Shown here in pieces: positions 24,821-32,236 of a stretch of DNA of 39,039 nucleotides. The position numbers and the translations under genes were made by a program. Positions within the stretch are counted from its first letter, which is position 1, and the number at the start of each line of letters is the position of its first letter. The stretch spans positions 1 through 39,039 of the forward strand of contig JAILRU010000072.1 in NCBI GenBank assembly GCA_024697945.1, read 5' to 3'. Origin of the DNA: Bacteroidaceae bacterium. Its GTDB lineage: Bacteria > Bacteroidota > Bacteroidia > Bacteroidales > Bacteroidaceae. The notes beneath the pieces were generated by a model that searched no databases, was not told the origin of the DNA, and worked only from the letters and a program-made list of their open reading frames with translations.

Positions 24821-24864
24821 AATTGCCCTCCGATGGTTTTTCGACCTTTGGAGGGTAATTTTTT
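24821..24864 (+). terminator. Intrinsic terminator of the small winged-helix gene
   Basis: AATTGCCCTCC (24821-24831) pairs with GGAGGGTAATT (24850-24860), with one G-U pair, and a run of Ts follows. Confidence 0.8.
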
Positions 24865-24903
24865 GCCTTCGGAACAAAAAAATGCGAATCTATGAGAAAA
24901 GTT

Positions 24904-24987
24904 ATTATCCAGCCTTGAAAAAATATTATCCAACCTTGAAAATATATTATTAAGGCTTAAAAATATATTATCAAACTTCAAAAATAA
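24904..24987. repeat. Tandem array of four 21-base units
   Basis: Units at 24904-24924, 24925-24945, 24946-24966 and 24967-24987 all begin ATTAT and share a C-rich or CTT centre followed by an A-rich run; the first two differ at only two positions. On the minus strand this reads as a heptad-like peptide repeat (L-D-N-I-F-S-R) in a short open frame that I do not consider a gene. No gene lies in the gap 24770-25164, apart from the terminator, this array and the next promoter. Confidence 0.8.
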
Positions 24988-25137
24988 CTTTAAACTTAGG
25001 AGTAAACATTTTTATACAAGGGAGAAAATATTTTTAATTTCTGTATGAAGTACTTTTGCGCAGCATAGAAATTGATTTTTTAGTACTTCCCACGTAATTT
25101 AATGAATTATCAATGATGAATTTTGAATTAAAATTTG

Positions 25138-25145
25138 TACCTTTG
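25138..25145 (+). promoter_or_regulatory. -7 box of the YqiA-like esterase gene
   Basis: TACCTTTG, 20 bases before the ATG at 25165. It excludes the in-frame reading that begins at 25135. Confidence 0.65.
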
Positions 25146-25164
25146 CATGCGCAATACAAGAAAT

Positions 25165-25764
25165 ATGGCAATGAAAAAGGTCATATACATACATGGATTT
25201 GCTTCGGCAGGCAGTACGGGTTCTGCCACGCAGATGCGTAACCACTTCTATCCGAAGGGGGTACAGGTGCTAAGCCCTGATGTGCCTGTTGACCCGCTCG
25301 AGGCAATCGCCTTCCTGAAAGCCTTCGTGGCGAAGGAACAGCCCGACCTCATCGTTGCAACGAGCATGGGAGCGCTCTATGCTGAGCAAATCAAGGGCGT
25401 GCCCAGAATACTGGTCAATCCCTCTTTCCACATGGCCCGACTGCTGACCTTCCGAGGCTTGGGGTGGCATGAGTTCCGCAACAAACGGCAGGACGGGCAG
25501 GTGGAGTTCAAGGTTGACAAGGCGATGATACAGGCCTTCCAACAGGTGGAGAAGGAGAGCTTCCAGGGTATTACCCCAGAGGAGAAAACCCTCGTCTGGG
25601 GGCTCTTCGGCACGCAGGACAAACTCGTGAACTGCCAGGCTGACTTCCTTAAGCACTACGGCAAGACGCAGATGCAGCTCTTCGACGGTGAGCATTTCCT
25701 CAACGACAAAGTGCTGAGCAAGGTCGTAATGCCGCTGGTAGAGCAAATAATTAATAGTAAATAG
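25165..25764 (+). CDS. YqiA/YcfP-like alpha/beta hydrolase
   Basis: A 199-residue cytoplasmic esterase-like protein. Family features are IYIHGFASAG at 8-17, the nucleophile Ser67 in ATSMGALYA, an Asp at 152 (GTQDKLV) and a His at 177 (DGEHFLND), giving a complete catalytic triad. YqiA-type proteins hydrolyse short acyl esters in vitro; the natural substrate is unknown. The ATG at 25165 is chosen because the upstream in-frame codons cross the promoter; MKKVIYIHG at 25171 is also possible. ffh follows 27 bases later behind a shared repeat. Confidence 0.85.
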   Translation: MAMKKVIYIHGFASAGSTGSATQMRNHFYPKGVQVLSPDVPVDPLEAIAFLKAFVAKEQPDLIVATSMGALYAEQIKGVPRILVNPSFHMARLLTFRGLGWHEFRNKRQDGQVEFKVDKAMIQAFQQVEKESFQGITPEEKTLVWGLFGTQDKLVNCQADFLKHYGKTQMQLFDGEHFLNDKVLSKVVMPLVEQIINSK

Positions 25765-25786
25765 TAAATCGTCAAATCGTAAATAA
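25764..25786 (+). repeat. 23-base leader repeat, copy 1 (before ffh)
   Basis: These 23 bases, rich in TAAATCGT and CAAATCGT words, recur exactly at 30276-30298 in the leader of the ABC-F gene. They lie just before the ffh start codon. Confidence 0.75.
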
Positions 25787-25791
25787 CATAG

Positions 25792-27132
25792 ATGTTTGAA
25801 AATCTAAGCGAACGACTTGAGAGGTCGTTCAAAATCCTAAAGGGTGAAGGCAGAATCACCGAAATTAATGTTGCGGAAACGTTGAAGGATGTCCGCCGCG
25901 CCCTTCTTGACGCCGATGTCAACTACAAGGTGGCAAAGACATTCACTGATACCGTCAAGCAGAAAGCTCTCGGTCAGAATGTTCTGACTGCCATCAAGCC
26001 TCAGCAGCTGATGGTGAAGATTGTGCACGATGAACTGGCAGAACTCATGGGTGGCGAGACCACCGACATGAACCTGAAGGGGCATCCTGCCATCATCCTC
26101 ATGGCTGGTCTGAACGGTGCAGGTAAGACGACTATGAGCGGCAAGCTGGCCAAGCTCCTGCACGAGAAGCGCGGCAAGAATCCCTTGCTGGCTGCCTGCG
26201 ACACCTTCCGTCCGGCTGCTATGGAGCAGTTGCGCGTGCTGGGCGAGCAGGTTGGCGTGCCTGTCCATATTGAAGAAGGCGCAACAGACCCCGTGCTCGT
26301 TGCCAAGAACGCTATCCAGCACGCCAAGGCTCAGGGATTCGATGTGCTTATCATCGACACAGCAGGCCGGCAGGCTGTTGATGAAGAGCTGATGCAGCAG
26401 ATTCAGGATATCAGGGACGCCGTGCAGCCCGATGAGATACTCTTCGTTGTCGATGCAATGACCGGTCAGGACGCAGTCAACACGGCAAAGGAGTTCAATG
26501 ATAGGCTCGACTATACTGGTGTCATCCTCACTAAGCTCGACGGCGATACGCGCGGCGGTGCTGCGCTGAGCATCAGGAGCGTGGTGGACAAACCCATCAA
26601 GTTCGTCGGCACAGGCGAGAAGATGGAGGCGCTCGACCCCTTCCATCCCAGCCGAATGGCGGACCGCATCCTGGGTATGGGCGATATCGTCTCGCTGGTG
26701 GAACGCGCTCAGGAGCAGTACGATGAGGAGGAAGCCCGTCGCCTGGAGCGTAAGATTCAGAAGAACCAGTTCGACTTCAACGATTTCTACAAGCAGATTC
26801 AGCAAATCAAGAGGATGGGCAGCCTGAAAGACCTGGCCGGCATGATTCCAGGCGTGGGCAAGGCCATCAAGGATATGGATATTGATGACAATGCCTTCAA
26901 GAACATCGAGGCCATCATCCTGAGTATGACGCCCAAGGAGCGTACGCACCCTGAATGCCTCAATACCAGCCGCAGAATGCGCATTGCCAAGGGTTCCGGC
27001 ACGAATATCCAGGAGGTGAACCGCCTGATAAAGCAGTTCGACCAGACGCGCAAGATGATGAAGATGGTGACAGACAAGAGCAAAATGCAGCAACTGGCAG
27101 GTATGATGAAGGGCCGAATGCCCATGAAATAG
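25792..27132 (+). CDS. ffh: Signal recognition particle GTPase
   Basis: A 446-residue SRP54 homologue that binds signal sequences on ribosomes and, with FtsY and the SRP RNA, directs membrane proteins to the translocon. The N domain is residues 1-95. The G domain has GLNGAGKTT at 106-114, [17 protein letters not shown] (about 189-194), [10 protein letters not shown] and the closing [12 protein letters not shown]. The methionine-rich M domain (about 300-446) carries [17 protein letters not shown] and the RNA-binding [11 protein letters not shown]. Its length is normal. The start codon at 25792 is preceded by an AT-rich repeat rather than a ribosome-binding site. Confidence 0.97.
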   Translation: MFENLSERLERSFKILKGEGRITEINVAETLKDVRRALLDADVNYKVAKTFTDTVKQKALGQNVLTAIKPQQLMVKIVHDELAELMGGETTDMNLKGHPAIILMAGLNGAGKTTMSGKLAKLLHEKRGKNPLLAACDTFRPAAMEQLRVLGEQVGVPVHIEEGATDPVLVAKNAIQHAKAQGFDVLIIDTAGRQAVDEELMQQIQDIRDAVQPDEILFVVDAMTGQDAVNTAKEFNDRLDYTGVILTKLDGDTRGGAALSIRSVVDKPIKFVGTGEKMEALDPFHPSRMADRILGMGDIVSLVERAQEQYDEEEARRLERKIQKNQFDFNDFYKQIQQIKRMGSLKDLAGMIPGVGKAIKDMDIDDNAFKNIEAIILSMTPKERTHPECLNTSRRMRIAKGSGTNIQEVNRLIKQFDQTRKMMKMVTDKSKMQQLAGMMKGRMPMK

Positions 27133-27208
27133 ACAATTGATAATATATAATAGACAATATATCTGCGAGAAATTATTATATATTATTCATTATATATTAT
27201 ATATTTAT

Positions 27209-28084
27209 ATGCAATTGATTGACGGAAAACAGACGGCTGCTACGATAAAGGCAGAGATAAAGGCAGAAGTGGAGAGTATTGCGGCTCGCGGCGGAAAAAG
27301 GCCGCACCTGGCTGCCATCTTAGTGGGTCACGACGGTGGCAGCGAGACCTATGTGCATAATAAGGTTCTGGCTTGTGAGGCTTGCGGCTTCCATAGTACC
27401 TTGCTTCGTTTCGAGTCGGATATAACTGAGCAGCAACTGCTGGTGGAAGTGGAGAAACTGAACCGCGACGATTCTGTGGATGGTTTCATTGTTCAGCTCC
27501 CCTTGCCCAAGCACATCAGCGAACAGAAGGTCATCGAGGCCATTGACTACCGCAAGGACGTGGACGGGTTCCATCCCATCAACGTAGGACGTATGGCTAT
27601 CGGTCTGCCTTGCTACATCAGCGCTACGCCAAAGGGTATCCTGGAACTGCTCAGGCGTTATAATATTCCGACCAGCGGCAAGAAGTGCGTCATCCTGGGG
27701 CGCAGCAATATCGTGGGTAAACCGATGGCGCAGCTCATGATGCAGAAGCAGTATGGCGACAGCACCGTTACCGTCTGTCACAGTCGCAGCAAGACGCTCA
27801 AGGAGGAATGCCTTCAGGCGGACATCATCATTGCAGCCATCGGTCAGCCGGCCTTCCTGAAGGCGGACATGGTGAAGCCTGGGGTTGTCGTCATCGACGT
27901 GGGCACAACTCGTGTGCCTGATGCAACGCGCAAGAGCGGCTTCCGCCTCTGTGGCGATGTTGACTTCGAGAACGTGGCACCGCTTTGCTCATATATTACT
28001 CCCGTTCCGGGTGGGGTAGGGCCTATGACGATTTGTATGCTCATGCTCAACACCCTCGCCGCAGCAAAGCACCTTTACTACTAA
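27209..28084 (+). CDS. folD: Methylenetetrahydrofolate dehydrogenase/cyclohydrolase
   Basis: A 291-residue bifunctional enzyme of one-carbon metabolism converting 5,10-methylene-THF to 10-formyl-THF with NADP. The catalytic Tyr48 and Lys52 lie in SETYVHNK, followed by VQLPLPKH (95-102) and the DVDGFHP signature (118-124). The nucleotide-binding GRSNIVGKP is at 164-172, and the C-terminal [10 protein letters not shown] is present. The ATG at 27209 gives the normal length; in-frame codons back to 27137 are AT-rich intergenic sequence. It follows ffh by 76 bases and ends at a bidirectional terminator. Confidence 0.96.
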   Translation: MQLIDGKQTAATIKAEIKAEVESIAARGGKRPHLAAILVGHDGGSETYVHNKVLACEACGFHSTLLRFESDITEQQLLVEVEKLNRDDSVDGFIVQLPLPKHISEQKVIEAIDYRKDVDGFHPINVGRMAIGLPCYISATPKGILELLRRYNIPTSGKKCVILGRSNIVGKPMAQLMMQKQYGDSTVTVCHSRSKTLKEECLQADIIIAAIGQPAFLKADMVKPGVVVIDVGTTRVPDATRKSGFRLCGDVDFENVAPLCSYITPVPGGVGPMTICMLMLNTLAAAKHLYY

Positions 28085-28099
28085 AAACTTATTACCAAA

Positions 28100-28131
28100 A
28101 AGAAAGCCGACAGAATCCTGCCGGCTTTCTT
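28100..28131. terminator. Bidirectional terminator between folD and rho
   Basis: AAGAAAGCCG (28100-28109) pairs perfectly with CGGCTTTCTT (28122-28131). A-rich and T-rich flanks serve both converging genes. Confidence 0.8.
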
Positions 28132-28148
28132 GATGGAAGTTGTGGGTC

Positions 28149-30026
28149 TTATGAGTTCATGCTGAGGAGGAATTCCTCGTTGGTGTCGGTTGGATCGAGA
28201 CGCGACTTCACTTCGTTCATCGCCTCTATGGGGGTCATGTCGGCAAGGAATTTCCTCAGAATCCACATGCGGTCCAGCGTCATCTTGTCCTGGAGCAGAT
28301 CGTCGCGGCGCGTGCTGCTGGCAATGATGTTGACGGCAGGGAAAATGCGCTTGTTGGAGAGTACGCGGTCGAGTTGCAGTTCCATGTTGCCTGTTCCCTT
28401 GAACTCTTCGAAGATGACTTCGTCCATCTTGCTGCCTGTATCGATGAGGGCCGTTGCGATGATGGTCAGGCTGCCGCCGTTCTCGATGTTACGGGCAGCG
28501 CCGAAGAAGCGCTTGGGCTTGTGTAGGGCGTTGGCGTCCACACCGCCGCTAAGCACCTTGCCGCTTGCAGGAGATACCGTGTTGTAGGCGCGAGCCAAGC
28601 GTGTGATGGAGTCGAGGAAGATGACCACATCGTGTCCGCATTCTACCATTCGCTTTGCCTTCTCCAGCACAATGCCGGCAATCTTCACGTGGCGTTCTGC
28701 AGGCTCGTCGAAGGTGCTGGCGATGACCTCGGCCTTTACGGTGCGGGCCATATCCGTCACCTCCTCTGGGCGCTCGTCGATGAGCAGCATCATGAGGTAA
28801 GCCTCAGGGTGATTGGCTGCAATGGCGTTGGCTATGTCTTTCATCAATAGCGTCTTACCAGTCTTTGGCTGAGCCACAATCAGAGCACGCTGACCCTTGC
28901 CGATAGGAGCGAAGAGGTCCACCACTCGTGCCGAGAGAGAGTCGCCTTTTCCCTTGCAGAGCTTGAACTTTTCGTCTGGGAAGAGCGGCGTCAGGTTCTC
29001 GAAGGGACTGCGGTCGCGAACCGTATCCGGATCGCAGCCGTTGATGTGGTCAACGCGAATCAGGGGGAAGTACTTCTCGCCGTGTATGGGCGGACGAACA
29101 GGTCCCTCCACAACATCGCCCGTTTTCAGTCCGTATTGCTTTACAGTTTGCTGAGTGACGAAGATGTCGTCAGGACTGCTCAGGTAGTTGTAGTCGCTGC
29201 TGCGCAGGAAGCCGAAGCCCTCGGGCATCACTTCAAGCACGCCTTCCCCGCGGATGTTATCGCCGAAGTTGTAGAAAGGCGCTGGCCCCTCTGAACCCCT
29301 CGGACCTCCCTCGTTTTCGTTTCCCCGAGGAGAGGCTTTCTGTTCTTTGAGTTCTGCTCCCTTGGGGCTTTGAGGGTTGGCTTCTGTTGCAGTCGTTACT
29401 GCCGCTACTGAACCTTTCTTCAACGATTTGCGGATGAGATTAAGCTGTTCCTCGACAGAGGGGATGTCCTGCAGGATGAAGAATTCCTGGTCAGGCTCAG
29501 CCTCCGCCTTTTCCTCCATGGGAGGAGTGACAGGCTGTTGCTTGTCCTCGGTCTTTTCTTTCTCTTCCTCTGGAGCGGGTTGCGCTGTAAGTCCTTCTGC
29601 CTCAGCCTTCGCCTCTCCGATGCGTTTGCGGCGCTTCTTGGGAGCAGGAGCGGGCTCATTGGCAGCCTCTTCCTTTGGCGTCTCCTTTGCCTGTTCAGCA
29701 GCAGCCTTCGCAGCTTCTGCGGCTTTTTCTGCCTTCGACTTGCGTCCGCGCTTCTTGGGCGCAGGTGCAGGAGCAGCCTCAACAGCCTCAGAATCTCCCT
29801 TGGGGGAGACTTCAGGACCTTCCTTGTCTCCCTTTTTATCCTCCACCTGATTCTTTGGCTTACGGCCGCGCTTCTTAGGCGCAGGTTCTGCAGATGCCTT
29901 TAGGGATTGGGCATCCAGTATGTTGTAGATAAGTGTAGTCGGGTCGTTCGATAATTCCGCACCAAGTTCTCTGGCAAGCGTAGTAAGCTCTGCCAGAGTC
30001 ATTCCTTCAAGTTCATTTTTGTGCAT
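28149..30026 (-). CDS. rho: Transcription termination factor Rho with long disordered insert
   Basis: A 625-residue hexameric RNA helicase/translocase that ends transcription. Residues 1-45 form the Rho N-terminal helical domain. Residues about 46-250 are a low-complexity Ala/Pro/Lys/Glu region with AT-hook-like KKRGRKPK and KKRGRKSK and a related KKRRKRIG. The cold-shock RNA-binding domain follows ([14 protein letters not shown] about 268-282), then the RecA-like ATPase with Walker A QPKTGKT (about 387-393), the Walker B segment [17 protein letters not shown], the Q-loop and the R-loop. E. coli Rho has 419 residues. In Bacteroides thetaiotaomicron a similar disordered insert is reported to drive phase separation. 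The start ATG at 30026 is preferred over a TTG two codons earlier. Confidence 0.95.
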   Translation of the reverse strand: MHKNELEGMTLAELTTLARELGAELSNDPTTLIYNILDAQSLKASAEPAPKKRGRKPKNQVEDKKGDKEGPEVSPKGDSEAVEAAPAPAPKKRGRKSKAEKAAEAAKAAAEQAKETPKEEAANEPAPAPKKRRKRIGEAKAEAEGLTAQPAPEEEKEKTEDKQQPVTPPMEEKAEAEPDQEFFILQDIPSVEEQLNLIRKSLKKGSVAAVTTATEANPQSPKGAELKEQKASPRGNENEGGPRGSEGPAPFYNFGDNIRGEGVLEVMPEGFGFLRSSDYNYLSSPDDIFVTQQTVKQYGLKTGDVVEGPVRPPIHGEKYFPLIRVDHINGCDPDTVRDRSPFENLTPLFPDEKFKLCKGKGDSLSARVVDLFAPIGKGQRALIVAQPKTGKTLLMKDIANAIAANHPEAYLMMLLIDERPEEVTDMARTVKAEVIASTFDEPAERHVKIAGIVLEKAKRMVECGHDVVIFLDSITRLARAYNTVSPASGKVLSGGVDANALHKPKRFFGAARNIENGGSLTIIATALIDTGSKMDEVIFEEFKGTGNMELQLDRVLSNKRIFPAVNIIASSTRRDDLLQDKMTLDRMWILRKFLADMTPIEAMNEVKSRLDPTDTNEEFLLSMNS

Positions 30027-30122
30027 AATCAATGTATGCTTATAATAAAATAAATAATGTATTAAAGGGGAAATCTTAAACTGCCGGAAAGACTGCCGAC
30101 AGCCATTTCTCTAAAAGCAGTG

Positions 30123-30130
30123 CAAAGGTA
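30123..30130 (-). promoter_or_regulatory. -7 box of rho
   Basis: The minus strand reads TACCTTTG, about 97 bases before the start codon, leaving a leader that could carry autoregulation. No -33 TTTG is seen. Confidence 0.6.
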
Positions 30131-30255
30131 CGACAAAAAATGAAAAAATAAAAGAATGAAAGAATGAAAAATTCAAAATTATCGCGAAAAGTAAAAAAAA
30201 GCTCCTGCGGTAGCAAATTATTCACTTTTCACTCTTCACTTTTACCATTTTTTTG

Positions 30256-30263
30256 TACTTTTG
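30256..30263 (+). promoter_or_regulatory. -7 box of the ABC-F gene
   Basis: TACTTTTG matches TANNTTTG. It places the transcript start near 30270, which rules out the TTG start at 30261. Confidence 0.6.
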
Positions 30264-30275
30264 TACTCTAAAATC

Positions 30276-30298
30276 GTAAATCGTCAAATCGTAAATAA
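30276..30298 (+). repeat. 23-base leader repeat, copy 2 (before the ABC-F gene)
   Basis: An exact copy of 25764-25786. Here it forms most of the 5' leader, ending four bases before the GTG start codon. Confidence 0.75.
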
Positions 30299-30302
30299 AG
30301 AA

Positions 30303-32183
30303 GTGGTTTCATACTTACAGGTACAGAATCTGACGCGAAGCGTGGGGGACAAGACGCTTTTCCGCGACGTCTCGTTCAGCATAGGCGAGGGACAGAAAGT
30401 GGGTCTCATCGCCAAGAACGGCACGGGCAAGAGTACCCTGCTCAATATCCTGAGTGGTGCTGACCAGGCCGACGAGGGGCAGGTTGTCTTCCATAACGAC
30501 GTCCGTATCGGCTATCTGGAGCAGACACCAGCCTATCCCCTTGACCTCACCGTCATCGAGGCCTGCTTCTGGCACGGAAACGAGACGACGAACCTCATCC
30601 GCGAGTACGAGACCTGCATGGCCTCCGCGAGTCAGGACGGTTTGCAGGACATTCTGGACCGCATGGAGCAGCAGAAGGCCTGGGACTATGAAACACGCGC
30701 CAAGACCATCCTCTCGCAGCTCTTCATCACAGAGTGGGACAAGCCTCTCTCGCAGCTTTCCGGAGGACAAGTCAAGCGCGTAGCACTCGCCAATACGCTC
30801 ATCATGGAGCCCGATCTGCTCATCCTTGACGAGCCGACCAACCACCTGGACCTCCAGATGATAGAGTGGCTCGAGAACTACCTCTCGCGCTCAAACGTTA
30901 CGCTGCTTATGGTCACCCACGACCGCTACTTCTTAGACCGTATCTGCTCCGTCATCCTTGAGTTGGATGACGAGACCATCTACACCTATCACGGCAACTA
31001 TGCCTACTACATCGAGCAGCGTGCCCAGCGCCTGGAAGTGGTTCGGGCTGAGGTGGCAAGGGCTACGAATCTCTACCGTACGGAGCTCGAATGGATGCGC
31101 CGTATGCCGCAGGCTCGCGGTCACAAGGCCCGCTACCGCGAAGAAGCATTCTATGAACTGGAGAAACAGGCCCATCGCCGTATAGAGGAACAGCAGGTGA
31201 GGCTCCAGATGAAATCCACCTACATCGGTAGCAAGATATTCGAGGCGGAGTATGTGAGCAAGGCGTACGGCGACCTTGTTCTGCTCAAGGACTTCTACTA
31301 CAACTTCTCGCGCTACGAGAAACTTGGCATCGTGGGCAACAACGGTACAGGCAAGAGCACCTTCGTCAAGATGTTGCTTGGACTGGTGAAGCCTGACAGC
31401 GGACGCTTTGTCGTTGGCGAAACCGTGCGTTTCGGCTATTACAGCCAGGAGGGGATGGAGTTCGACGAGCAGATGAAGGTCATCGATGCAGTCAGAAAGA
31501 CGGCAGAATATGTGGATCTCGGAGGCGGACAGAAGCTTTCGGCTATGCAGTTCCTTCAGCACTTCATGTTCTCGCCCCAGCAGCAGCAGAACTACATCTA
31601 CAAGCTTTCTGGCGGCGAGAAGCGGCGACTCTACCTCTGCACCGTACTCATGCAAAGTCCTAATTTCCTGGTACTTGACGAGCCGACCAACGACCTCGAC
31701 ATCACTTCCCTCCAGATTCTGGAGCAGTACCTGAAGGACTTCAAGGGCTGTGTCATCATCATCAGCCACGACCGCTACTTCATGGACAAGGTCGTTGACC
31801 ACCTCTTCGTTTTCAAGGGTGACGGCGTTGTGAAGGACTTCCCTGGAAATTATACGCAGTACAGAAACCTCAACCCCGATTCCTCACCGAGGAGAGGGGA
31901 GAGAGAAGTGAAAAGTGAAAAGTTAAAAATGAGTCAGACCACTCAGAGATATCAGGGAGAGAAAAAGCGCAAGATGACTTTCCGCGAGAAGCAGGAGTTC
32001 CAAGCTTTAGGAGAAGAGATTGATGCCTTGGAGAAGGAGAAGGCGGAGATAGAGTCAGCCCTCAGCAGCGGCACCCTTACCACTCAGGAAATCATCGACA
32101 AGAGCAAGCGTCTGCCCGTCTTGGGCGACCTCCTCGACGAGAAATCCATGCGTTGGCTCGAACTCAGCGAAATAGAGGAATAA
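30303..32183 (+). CDS. ABC-F family ATPase
   Basis: A 626-residue soluble protein with two ATP-binding cassettes and no membrane domain, of the ABC-F type that acts on ribosomes. Cassette 1 has Walker A NGTGKST (about 39-45), signature QLSGGQVKR (about 150), and LLILDEPTNHLD. Cassette 2 has NGTGKST (about 345-351), LSGGEKRRLYL (about 434) and LVLDEPTNDLD. The linker and a C-terminal coiled coil (about 560-626) are present. The start is GTG at 30303. Residues about 523-543 come from an in-frame insertion of intergenic-type repeat sequence. It is probably a housekeeping ribosome rescue factor rather than a resistance determinant, but this is not decided by sequence. Confidence 0.92.
   Translation: MVSYLQVQNLTRSVGDKTLFRDVSFSIGEGQKVGLIAKNGTGKSTLLNILSGADQADEGQVVFHNDVRIGYLEQTPAYPLDLTVIEACFWHGNETTNLIREYETCMASASQDGLQDILDRMEQQKAWDYETRAKTILSQLFITEWDKPLSQLSGGQVKRVALANTLIMEPDLLILDEPTNHLDLQMIEWLENYLSRSNVTLLMVTHDRYFLDRICSVILELDDETIYTYHGNYAYYIEQRAQRLEVVRAEVARATNLYRTELEWMRRMPQARGHKARYREEAFYELEKQAHRRIEEQQVRLQMKSTYIGSKIFEAEYVSKAYGDLVLLKDFYYNFSRYEKLGIVGNNGTGKSTFVKMLLGLVKPDSGRFVVGETVRFGYYSQEGMEFDEQMKVIDAVRKTAEYVDLGGGQKLSAMQFLQHFMFSPQQQQNYIYKLSGGEKRRLYLCTVLMQSPNFLVLDEPTNDLDITSLQILEQYLKDFKGCVIIISHDRYFMDKVVDHLFVFKGDGVVKDFPGNYTQYRNLNPDSSPRRGEREVKSEKLKMSQTTQRYQGEKKRKMTFREKQEFQALGEEIDALEKEKAEIESALSSGTLTTQEIIDKSKRLPVLGDLLDEKSMRWLELSEIEE
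31880..31931 (+). repeat. Intergenic-type repeat inside the ABC-F coding sequence
   Basis: An in-frame stretch combines a GC-rich CCGAGGAGAGG word with a run of GTGAAAAGTGAAAAGTTAAAA words, the same vocabulary seen (on the opposite strand) in gaps near 1681-1712 and 30221-30247. It lies in the linker before the C-terminal coiled coil. Confidence 0.6.
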
Positions 32184-32236
32184 ACTCTTTAACCTTTTTA
32201 CCTTTTCACCTTTTTATTTTTTTAACTTTTTATCCC

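Noticed and set aside
24781..24981. 66-residue minus-strand frame with repeated LDNIFSR units
   Set aside because: It runs through the terminator and tandem array, has no promoter or downstream partner, and the periodicity follows directly from the 21-base DNA repeat.
25837..27093. 418-residue open frame on the minus strand
   Set aside because: It is antisense to ffh, whose domains are unmistakable. The His/Leu-rich product is typical of a shadow frame.
28149..30026. Several long open frames opposite rho, including 29377-29850
   Set aside because: They are antisense readings of the Ala/Lys/Pro-rich insert, giving low-complexity Ser/Ala/Phe products.
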